A DNA stretch of 64,000 nt, taken from NCBI RefSeq assembly GCF_043789415.1, contig NZ_JBDLLW010000001.1, positions 310,001 to 374,000 on the forward strand, given 5' to 3'. The position numbers were made by a program, and so were the translations under genes. The stretch comes from Renibacterium sp043789415 (GTDB taxonomy: Bacteria; Actinomycetota; Actinomycetes; Actinomycetales; Micrococcaceae). Below, in pieces: positions 7,288 through 14,629 of this stretch (the stretch's first letter is position 1; every line of letters begins with the position of its first letter). Below the pieces are notes generated by a model. That model saw only the letters and a program-made list of their open reading frames with translations, searched no databases and was not told the origin of the DNA.

Positions 7288-10200
7288 GAGTGTGCACCTT
7301 CTACGAGATCTTGGTGAACGGTTCGAGAGACGGTGATCACTGTCTCTTCATCGCCGGGAACCAGTTCCAAGCGCACCGAGAGGGTTTCCGAACGCACCAA
7401 TGCGGCGTTGGCCTGCAGGGCATCAATCACGCTCTGCGGCGCGCTGACCGTGGTGACGATGCGATCACTGACTTGCAGATCGGCGTCCTTACGGGCTTGC
7501 TGAATGCTGCGCACCAGGTCACGAGCCACACCTTCCGCCTCCAGCTCCGGAGTGAGCTCGGTGTTGAGCACCACGAACCCTCCTGGCAGCAGCGCGACCG
7601 AGGAGTTGCCTCCCTGTTCCTCAGAGACGGCGGTTTCCAGGCTGTATTCGCCGTCTTCCAGGGCCAGGCCGCCGGCGACCACTCGCCCGGCCTCATCGAT
7701 CGACCAGTCGCCGCTCTTGGCGCCCTTGATCGCCAGCTGCACATCCTTGCCGAGCCGAGGTCCCGCTGCCCTAGCATTCACGGCAAGCCGCTGTTCAATG
7801 CCGAACTCGGCGAGCGAAGCTTCCGCAGCATCTTGGAACCGCACCTTTTTGAGGTTCAATTCCTCGGCGACGATCTCAGCGAAAGGCTCCAGGGAAGCAG
7901 CGGAGGGCGCAACGACTGTCAATTCTTGAAGCGGCAGCCGCACCCGAAGTTTGGCGGCTTTACGCAAGGATGATCCCACTGAGCAAACTTGACGGATCAC
8001 TTCCATCGCCGACACCAGCTCGGCGTCGGCGTCGAAGTGCTCGGCACCCGAGCCATCGACCACCGGCCAGTCGGTGAGGTGCACTGAACGTCCGCCGGTC
8101 AGACCACGCCAGATCTCCTCGGTCACCAATGGAAGCAGCGGAGCAGCAACCCGGCAAAGAGCCTCCAAAGCCGTGTAGAGCGCATCGAAAGCATCCTGAT
8201 CTTCATCAAAGAATCGTTGCCTGGAGCGTCTGACGTACCAGTTGGTCAACATATCGAGATAATCCCGCAGCACGTCACAGGCATCGGAGATCTCGTAGCT
8301 GTCCAGGGCCTTGGTGAGGTTTTCAATCATCACCGCAGTATTGGACACCAAATAGCGGTCCAGACTGTCCTGGTATCCCGTGTAGCGCAGCTTCGCCTCG
8401 TAGCCCGCACCGTCATTCGCGGCATTGGTGTAGAGGGTGAAGAAACTGTAGACGTTCCAGAGCGGCAGGATCACTTGACGGACGCCGTCGCGAATCCCCT
8501 GCTCGGTGACGATCAGATTGCCACCGCGCAGAATCGGCGAGGCCATCAGGAACCAGCGCATCGCGTCGGAACCATCACGATCCAGCACCTCTGAGACATC
8601 GGGATAGTTCTGCAAGCTCTTGGACATCTTCTGCCCGTCGGAGCCGAGCACGATGCCGTGGCTGATCACATTCTTGAACGCGGGGCGGTCGAAGATCGCG
8701 GTAGCCAGGATGTGCAGCATATAGAACCAGCCGCGGGTCTGGCCGATGTACTCCACGATGAAGTCCGCCGGGTGATGGGTGTTGAACCACTCCTCGTTCT
8801 CAAAGGGGTAATGCACCTGGCCATAAGGCATCGAGCCGGAGTCGAACCAGACGTCCAAGACGTCCTCCACGCGGCGCATGGTGGACGCCCCTGTCGGGTC
8901 ATCCGGGTTTGGCCGGCTCAGCTCGTCAATGAAGGGCCGGTGCAGGTCGACCTGACCGTCTTTATTGAGCGGCAGCCGGCCGAAATCAGCCTCCAGCTCG
9001 GCGAGCGAACCGTAGACGTCGGTGCGCGGGTAATTCGGATCGTCCGATTGCCAGACCGGGATCGGGCTGCCCCAGAAGCGGTTACGGCTGATCGACCAGT
9101 CCCGGGCGTTCTCCAGCCATTTGCCGAATTGCCCGTCTTTGACATTGCCGGGAATCCAGTTGATCTCCTGGTTCAGTTCGATCATCCGGTCTTTGAACTG
9201 GGTGACTTCGACGTACCACGAGGAAACCGCTTTGTAGATCAGCGGGTTGCGGCAGCGCCAGCAGTGCGGGTAGCTGTGCTCATAGCTGGCTTCACGGAGC
9301 AACCGCCCGGAGTCGCGCAGCACCTTGATGATCGGTTTATTGGCTTCGAAGACCTGGAGACCGACGATCTCCGAGAGCGCTCCGCCAGCGAACATACCGA
9401 GGAACCTGGCGCCGTCGTCAACGGAGACTCCCACCGAGATCTCGTGCTGGTAACAGATCCGTTGATCCTCTTCACCATAGGCGGGCGCCATATGGACGAT
9501 GCCGGTGCCGTCAGTGGTGGTGACGAAGTCATCTACCAGGACCTTGAAGCCATTCGCCACGCGTCGCGCAGTCGCGCCGACGTGCTGAGCCGGTACCGGG
9601 CCTTCGAGCTCAGCAAAATAATCTCTGAAATCTGGCCAGAGCGGCTGATATTCCAGGCCTGCTAGATCCTTCCCGAGGTAGCGGTTCAGCACAGCTTCAG
9701 TTGCCACTTCGGCGGACTCATACCCCAGCTCCTTGGCATAGCCGGCCAGCAGGGCTTCAGCGAGCAGGTATTTCTGACCGGGTGCCCCTTCCGCCAGCTT
9801 CGGTATTACCACATAAGTGATCTCAGGGCCCACCGCGAGGGCCTGGTTGCTCGGCAGGGTCCAGGGCGTGGTGGTCCAGGCCAGTAGCTGAACGCCTTCC
9901 AGCGCGGAACTCAGTTCGACGCCGTTTGGCAGCACCGGGAAGCCCACCGTGACGGTCTGGTCCTGGCGCATTTTGTAGACGTCGTCGTCCATCCGGAGCT
10001 CGTGGTTGGAGAGCGGCGTCTCGTCGTTCCAGCAATAGGGCAGCACCCGGAAGTCGCTATAGGTCAGACCCTTTTCGTGCAGTTGCTTGAAGGCCCAGAT
10101 CACCGATTCCATGTACTCGACATTGAGGGTTTTGTAGTCGTTGTCGAAATCCACCCAGCGAGCTTGCCGGTTGACGTACTCTCGCCATTCCTTGGTGTAT

Positions 10201-10649
10201 TTCATCACTGACTGACGGACGGCGTCGTTGAATGCATCGATGCCCATCTCGGTGATCTCGGATTTTTCGGAGATCCCGAGCTGCTTCATCGCCTCGAGTT
10301 CGGCGGGCAGCCCGTGAGTGTCCCAGCCGAAACGACGCTCCACCCGGCGGCCGCGCTGAGTCTGGTAGCGGGCGACCAGGTCCTTGGCATAGCCGGTCAG
10401 CAAGTGGCCGTAGTGCGGCAGGCCGTTCGCAAAGGGCGGGCCGTCATAAAAGACGAATTCGTTGGAACCGCGCTCACCCGCAGCACGGTTGTCGATGCTC
10501 GCCTGGAAGGTGCCGTCTTCACCCCAATATTTCAGGATGCGTTCCTCCACTGCGGGAAAGGAAACATTTGCGGGCACGCCGTGCTGTTCCTGGGCGTTGG
10601 AATCGCTCAGCGAAGACTGGACGAATGAGGACTTCGGATAATGCGGCAT
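7284..10649 (-). CDS. ileS: Isoleucyl-tRNA synthetase
   Basis: Class Ia synthetase of 1121 residues. The HIGH motif is PHYGH (78-82) in PPFANGLPHYGH, and KMSKS lies near residue 673. A long editing (CP1) insertion and an anticodon-binding domain are present. ATG 10649 was chosen because AGGGTG precedes it by about six bases; the frame is open 22 codons further, but that part is the T-box leader. Expression is likely controlled by uncharged tRNA-Ile through the leader RNA. First gene of the operon with folC, DUF4233 and ndk. Confidence 0.96.
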   Translation of the reverse strand: MPHYPKSSFVQSSLSDSNAQEQHGVPANVSFPAVEERILKYWGEDGTFQASIDNRAAGERGSNEFVFYDGPPFANGLPHYGHLLTGYAKDLVARYQTQRGRRVERRFGWDTHGLPAELEAMKQLGISEKSEITEMGIDAFNDAVRQSVMKYTKEWREYVNRQARWVDFDNDYKTLNVEYMESVIWAFKQLHEKGLTYSDFRVLPYCWNDETPLSNHELRMDDDVYKMRQDQTVTVGFPVLPNGVELSSALEGVQLLAWTTTPWTLPSNQALAVGPEITYVVIPKLAEGAPGQKYLLAEALLAGYAKELGYESAEVATEAVLNRYLGKDLAGLEYQPLWPDFRDYFAELEGPVPAQHVGATARRVANGFKVLVDDFVTTTDGTGIVHMAPAYGEEDQRICYQHEISVGVSVDDGARFLGMFAGGALSEIVGLQVFEANKPIIKVLRDSGRLLREASYEHSYPHCWRCRNPLIYKAVSSWYVEVTQFKDRMIELNQEINWIPGNVKDGQFGKWLENARDWSISRNRFWGSPIPVWQSDDPNYPRTDVYGSLAELEADFGRLPLNKDGQVDLHRPFIDELSRPNPDDPTGASTMRRVEDVLDVWFDSGSMPYGQVHYPFENEEWFNTHHPADFIVEYIGQTRGWFYMLHILATAIFDRPAFKNVISHGIVLGSDGQKMSKSLQNYPDVSEVLDRDGSDAMRWFLMASPILRGGNLIVTEQGIRDGVRQVILPLWNVYSFFTLYTNAANDGAGYEAKLRYTGYQDSLDRYLVSNTAVMIENLTKALDSYEISDACDVLRDYLDMLTNWYVRRSRQRFFDEDQDAFDALYTALEALCRVAAPLLPLVTEEIWRGLTGGRSVHLTDWPVVDGSGAEHFDADAELVSAMEVIRQVCSVGSSLRKAAKLRVRLPLQELTVVAPSAASLEPFAEIVAEELNLKKVRFQDAAEASLAEFGIEQRLAVNARAAGPRLGKDVQLAIKGAKSGDWSIDEAGRVVAGGLALEDGEYSLETAVSEEQGGNSSVALLPGGFVVLNTELTPELEAEGVARDLVRSIQQARKDADLQVSDRIVTTVSAPQSVIDALQANAALVRSETLSVRLELVPGDEETVITVSRTVHQDLVEGAHS

Positions 10650-10655
10650 CGTGAC

Positions 10656-10880
10656 ACCCTGCGGTAGTTCGGTTTCAGGATGCAAGGACGGCGCCAGTCC
10701 TCTGGGAACTCGCACCGCGGTACCACCTCGCTTGCAGCCGCTCCGGTTCGCCCCGGATCAGCCACCGCTCTTGACTGCTGTCACGGGCTTACCCGTCCGG
10801 TTCTACTGACCAATTCCGAAGCTTAGTCGGGATGGCGTTCTTCCGGAAGCTCTCCGGTGATAGCCGGGTCAAAGCTTGTG
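10656..10880 (-). promoter_or_regulatory. T-box riboswitch leader of ileS
   Basis: The T-box sequence AGGTGGTACCGCGG lies at 10728-10715. A Stem I-like element is closed by AAGCTT (10877-10872 and 10824-10819). It holds two candidate Ile specifier triplets, AUC, at 10861-10859 and 10833-10831. A hairpin ACGGG-TAAG-CCCGT lies at 10796-10783. No terminator with U-run is seen. ACCGCGG of the T-box can pair with CCGC..GGT around the ileS Shine-Dalgarno sequence (10664-10656), which suggests control of translation, as known for actinobacterial ileS T-boxes. Confidence 0.88.
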
Positions 10881-10885
10881 CTCTC

Positions 10886-10915
10886 AGTCTAAGCCATAAG
10901 TTCTGCTCATAGAAT
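10886..10915. promoter_or_regulatory. Overlapping divergent promoters
   Basis: On the minus strand TAGACT (10891-10886) is the probable -10 of the T-box RNA. On the plus strand TAGAAT (10910-10915) is the -10 of the next gene, six bases before its ATG. The place where the ileS -35 should lie coincides with the plus-strand -10, so the two promoters may exclude each other. Confidence 0.45.
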
Positions 10916-10921
10916 GTGCTG

Positions 10922-11908
10922 ATGCCCGTTCAACCCAAATCTCGACGTCGCACCTTGATCATCGCCTGGGTTTTGAGCGGCCTGGTCCTGATACCCAGTG
11001 TCTTAAGCGCGCTTCCCTGGGAACTGCCAAGCGTTGCGATCATGGTGCTGGCGCTTTTACCCTGGCTGCTGATCCCTGCTGCACTCGCTCTGGGGTTCGC
11101 ACTCTGGAGCAGACAGCGGGCAGTCAGCGCGTTCAGCGCCCTGCTTTTGCTCGCCCAGCTTTTCTGGCTCTTCCCGCTGGATGCTAATCGTGGTCAAGAT
11201 TGCCAGCAGGCCGCCGGTACTGTGCTGCCCGTGATGACATTGAACGCCCGTTACGGTTTAGCCGATGCTGCTCAGATTGTGGATCTGTTGCGGAAACAAG
11301 GCACGGGGCTACTGGCTTTACAGGAGTTTGGCGGCGATCTTGAGGAACGGCTGAACGCGGCCGGTATTACCGAATTACTGCCTTATCAGCTCAGCAGCAC
11401 GGTCCGCGGCCCGGGCGGTAGCGCGCTGTATTCAAAGTACCCACTGGAACAGTTACCCGCGGTTTCCGGCACACCCCACGAAATGATCAGGGCCAGGCTC
11501 ACTCTCACCACGCTTCCGGCCAAGCCAGTGGTTGAGCTGACCAATGTCCACACCATGATCCCGGATTCTAGAAGCGCCGAGCGCTGGAGAGCGGATCTCA
11601 AGGCGTTGGCCGGCTTACCTTCGAATGGTGCGAACCGGCTCTTCCTCGGAGACTTCAACGCCAGTGTTGATCATGCTGAATTCCGTGCCTTCCTCGCCTC
11701 TAGCGAGCTGAGTGACGTCGGCACGATCAGCGGGCAGCGATTCATCCCGACTTTCTCGTTGCTCCCCTGGCTGCCGCCGCTCAGCACCTTGGATCATCTA
11801 GCCATCAGCCCCACGCTCAGCGCGACGGACTATCAGGTGCAGAGCGTGAAAGGAAGCGATCACGCAGCGGTGCTCAGCAGCCTCAAAGTCTCCGAGCATT
11901 GCGGGTAA
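10922..11908 (+). CDS. Membrane-anchored endonuclease/exonuclease/phosphatase family protein
   Basis: A 328-residue protein with three N-terminal membrane helices (about 10-30, 36-58, 66-82) and an extracytoplasmic EEP-fold domain. EEP motifs in order are VMTLNARYG, LLALQEFG (metal-binding Glu), NVHTM, LFLGDFNAS (Asp/Asn) and GSDHAAV (catalytic Asp-His). Substrate is unknown; the fold covers nucleases and lipid or sugar phosphatases. ATG 10922 rather than ATG 10916 is chosen because it fits a leaderless start six bases after TAGAAT. Confidence 0.85.
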   Translation: MPVQPKSRRRTLIIAWVLSGLVLIPSVLSALPWELPSVAIMVLALLPWLLIPAALALGFALWSRQRAVSAFSALLLLAQLFWLFPLDANRGQDCQQAAGTVLPVMTLNARYGLADAAQIVDLLRKQGTGLLALQEFGGDLEERLNAAGITELLPYQLSSTVRGPGGSALYSKYPLEQLPAVSGTPHEMIRARLTLTTLPAKPVVELTNVHTMIPDSRSAERWRADLKALAGLPSNGANRLFLGDFNASVDHAEFRAFLASSELSDVGTISGQRFIPTFSLLPWLPPLSTLDHLAISPTLSATDYQVQSVKGSDHAAVLSSLKVSEHCG

Positions 11909-11911
11909 CCA

Positions 11912-12682
11912 TCAGGGCTCGCGGATCACCTTATGGGCCGCCGCCTGGGCTACCGGGCGAAGCACGATCTCATCGAGATTCACGTGGTGCGGCAGCGTCA
12001 CCGCGTAGCGTACGACGTCGGCCACGTCGTCAGCGCTGAGCGGCTCGGCCACGCCCCGGTACACCTTGGCTGCGGCCTGCTGATCGCCGCCGAGACGGTT
12101 CAGTGCGAACTCCTCGGTCCGCACCATGCCCGGCAGCACCTCAATCACCCGCAGATTGTGCTCGACCTCTTCGAGCCGCAGTGCCTGAGTGAGCGCTCGC
12201 TCGGCGAATTTAGCCGCGTTGTAGCCGGAGCCGCCTTCATAGGCGACCAGCGCCGCCGTCGAAGTCAGGTTGAGTACGGTGCCCCGCCGCCCGGCGCGCA
12301 ACATCGGTAAGAAAGCCTGGATGAGCTTCATGGTGCCGAGCACATTGACCCGGTACATCCAGTCCCAGTCCTGGGCTTTACTCTCGGCGAGTTTATCTGC
12401 CCCTCGTGCTCCACCAGCGATATTGATCAAGGTATCGATCCCGCCGGCTTCGGTGACTTCGGTGAGCAGCTTCGCGAGCTGCGCATCCTCGGTGATATCC
12501 GCGGTGATCGGGATCACACCGCTCTGCTCAGCCAGTTCCTGGAGTCGTTCGGTCCGCCGGGCGACGGCGAAGACCCGCCAGCCCTGCTCGGCCAGCGCTC
12601 GGGCGGTTGCCGCCCCGATTCCGGTGCTGGCACCGGTCACCAGAGCACTGCGTACTGATTCTGCGTTCTCAGCTGGATTCAC
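11912..12682 (-). CDS. SDR family NAD(P)-dependent oxidoreductase
   Basis: Classical short-chain dehydrogenase of 256 residues. It has the cofactor motif TGASTGIG, the INIAGG motif and the catalytic YNAAK with an upstream Ser in the NLTST region. It resembles the YdfG/serine-dehydrogenase type acting on small hydroxy compounds, but the substrate cannot be told. GTG 12682 lies six bases after TAGGCT, a leaderless pattern. It converges on the preceding EEP gene with three bases between stops. Confidence 0.85.
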   Translation of the reverse strand: MNPAENAESVRSALVTGASTGIGAATARALAEQGWRVFAVARRTERLQELAEQSGVIPITADITEDAQLAKLLTEVTEAGGIDTLINIAGGARGADKLAESKAQDWDWMYRVNVLGTMKLIQAFLPMLRAGRRGTVLNLTSTAALVAYEGGSGYNAAKFAERALTQALRLEEVEHNLRVIEVLPGMVRTEEFALNRLGGDQQAAAKVYRGVAEPLSADDVADVVRYAVTLPHHVNLDEIVLRPVAQAAAHKVIREP

Positions 12683-12845
12683 GGAATAAGCCTAGTGCTC
12701 GCTGGGTCAAAACCGTATGCTGCGGGACGTAACATCCCGGTAGATATGGACGGAAATTAAGAGCAGGAATTCAAGGACGGGAATTATTGTGCACGCCGCC
12801 CGGTTCTGCGAGGAGGACGTCCAATCATCGAGCATGAGGGAATCA

Positions 12846-13457
12846 ATGCGGGTTCTATTAGTCGGAAATTCAGGCACTGTCGGCTCGGCAGTTGAATCCT
12901 TGCTGCTGCAACGCGGCCATCAGGTGACCGGCGTCAGCCGCACTAGCAGCCCGGCCCTGGACACCTCGGATCTGCGCTCGGTGAGCAGCTTCTTCGCCGA
13001 GCGATCCTCAGCCGAAAATCGGTACGACGCCGTGGTGGTGGCTGCTGGCGGCACGCCCTTCAAAGCGCTGGCAGAATTGAGTGCGGAAGATTTCGGGCAG
13101 GCCCTGAACGCCAAGGCACTGGGGCAGATCGCCGTAGCGCAAGCCGCCACTCCCCTGTTGAGCGACGGTGGTTCCATCACCCTGATCTCCGGGGTGCTCT
13201 CCGAGATCCCGGTACCAACCGGTACCGCCGCCTCGGTGGCCAACGCCGCCGTCGAAGGCTTTGTCCGCAATGCTGCCGGAGCGCTCCCCCGTGGACTTCG
13301 GATCAACGCGGTGAGCCCCACCGTGCTGCAGGAATCCTGGGAAGCCTACGCCCCGGCTTTCCCGGGCGCCGTACCGGTGCCAGCCAGCGCCGTCGCCAAT
13401 GCGTTTATCCGCTCAATAGAAGGCATTGAAACCGGTCAGGTCATCAAAGTCTGGTAA
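12846..13457 (+). CDS. Short SDR-like protein lacking the YxxxK motif
   Basis: A Rossmann protein of 203 residues beginning MRVLLVGNSGTVGSAV, with a glycine-rich cofactor loop and a conserved C-terminus of the small bacterial SDR type (RINAVSPTVL). Where the Tyr-x-x-x-Lys catalytic pair is expected it reads TAASVANAAV, so the usual proton relay is missing. ATG 12846 is preceded by GAGGG at five bases; an ATG at 12834 is also possible. Activity and substrate are unknown. Confidence 0.75.
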   Translation: MRVLLVGNSGTVGSAVESLLLQRGHQVTGVSRTSSPALDTSDLRSVSSFFAERSSAENRYDAVVVAAGGTPFKALAELSAEDFGQALNAKALGQIAVAQAATPLLSDGGSITLISGVLSEIPVPTGTAASVANAAVEGFVRNAAGALPRGLRINAVSPTVLQESWEAYAPAFPGAVPVPASAVANAFIRSIEGIETGQVIKVW

Positions 13458-13465
13458 TTCTGTTC

Positions 13466-13555
13466 CAGCTGTCCCACTGAGTGTTGCTGAAGATGCAGAT
13501 GTACACCAAAAGTCCTTAACATCTGTCACTCACTTAACATTCGGTGGGACAGTTG
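13466..13555. repeat. 90-nt imperfect palindrome, copy A
   Basis: The left end CAGCTGTCCCACTGAGTGTT is nearly the reverse complement of the right end (13536-13555). An inner pair GCAGATGT / ACATCTGT extends the stem. The first 20 bases are identical to copy B at 14485. The last eight codons and the stop of the DUF559 gene lie inside this copy. Confidence 0.85.
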
Positions 13556-14384
13556 GCCTGCTTTTCAGGGTGTTTGCTGTTTTTAGCGTGTCCCTAATCC
13601 GTTGAACGAACTCTTCCGGAGCGGATATCACTTGTTTGCCTGAAAAGCGCAGCAAGGGGATACCCATCTGACTGAGCGCGTTAAGGCGGCGTCGATCATT
13701 GTCGAACTGAGTTTTTGATGAGTGAAAGTCATAGCCGTCAATCTCGACAACCAGGGTCCCCTCCACCAGAAAATCCACTCTGCCCACACCGCTGATGAAC
13801 CTTTGAACCTCAATCGCAAAACCGGCATTGAGCATCAGTACCCTCGCGACGGTTTCCATCGGCGATCCTGATCGGAGGTCTAGCTGATTTATTAGCTGCC
13901 TGATCTTCCAATCTCGCTCACCGGAAAACATCATCAGTAATTCTGCGAGGTCCAGAGCACCTTTGATGACGGCGGATTCCGCAATCACCAGAGCTTCGAG
14001 ACCAGGTAGGCACCGTAGGGCGTGAACCACTGTGTCAAGGACCGGAGCCACCAACTGCCGGGAGTTTCTATGACCTCGGTGCATCACATAATCCGGAACA
14101 TGCCGGCCTTTGTCCACGACGACGTGAATCTGCACTGGCGCTCTAAGTACCCATAAATCGTGATAAGTCGCAGCGGACACGCAGGTCACTGAGAGATTCA
14201 GACCGGCTACTTTAACCAGCACAGGGTCGGCATTCGGAAGCGAATAGGTGCCACGAGCAGTTTTTCGCAGAAATTCGGCGTCCACGAGATCTCGAATTTG
14301 GTACCGGGTCAAACCTAAACCTCTGAGATGACTGAATCGGCAGATTCCGTGATTCTTCGTCATCATACGTTCTACTTCATCCAT
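13530..14384 (-). CDS. AbiEi-type HTH plus DUF559 (Vsr-like) endonuclease domain protein
   Basis: The protein has 284 residues from ATG 14384; a GTG at 14393 is equally possible. The N-terminal winged helix (about 1-60) resembles AbiEi antitoxin domains. The C-terminal DUF559 domain has VDFLVEGTLVVEIDGYDFH with the Asp/Glu/Asp residues of PD-(D/E)XK and Vsr nucleases. Such proteins are widespread and uncharacterised in actinobacteria; no AbiEii toxin partner is adjacent. The gene is bracketed by two 90-nt palindromes. Its C-terminus PTVPPNVK and stop codon are encoded by one of them, which suggests gene and repeats moved together. Confidence 0.75.
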   Translation of the reverse strand: MDEVERMMTKNHGICRFSHLRGLGLTRYQIRDLVDAEFLRKTARGTYSLPNADPVLVKVAGLNLSVTCVSAATYHDLWVLRAPVQIHVVVDKGRHVPDYVMHRGHRNSRQLVAPVLDTVVHALRCLPGLEALVIAESAVIKGALDLAELLMMFSGERDWKIRQLINQLDLRSGSPMETVARVLMLNAGFAIEVQRFISGVGRVDFLVEGTLVVEIDGYDFHSSKTQFDNDRRRLNALSQMGIPLLRFSGKQVISAPEEFVQRIRDTLKTANTLKSRPTVPPNVK

Positions 14385-14484
14385 GCTTTTCACTTTTGCA
14401 ATAAAAGTCCGAGTCGACAGCTTCGGTCTGGCAATTGTGGGGAAAACCCGCCCCCAACTCCTGTGGAGGAGGTCACTCCACATC

Positions 14485-14574
14485 CAGCTGTCCCACTGAG
14501 TGTTACCAGAGTTGCAGATGTTTCGGATTTAGCTTCACACTGGCAACTTTTGTCACATTCAATGGGACGGCTGG
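14485..14574. repeat. 90-nt imperfect palindrome, copy B
   Basis: Same length and same 20-base left end as copy A, with right end ACATTCAATGGGACGGCTGG. The interiors differ, but copy B keeps its own inner pair AGTTGC / GCAACT, so folding rather than sequence is conserved in the middle. It lies 100 bases upstream of the DUF559 start and 55 bases before valS. Confidence 0.85.
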
Positions 14575-14629
14575 TTTGAGAGGGGCTAGGTGGGGCTTGG
14601 GAGTTGTCGGTCCGTGAAACAATCTAGGT

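Noticed and set aside
13530..14384. Complete AbiE toxin-antitoxin system
   Set aside because: Only an AbiEi-like N-terminal domain is present, fused to DUF559. No nucleotidyltransferase (AbiEii) gene is on either side.
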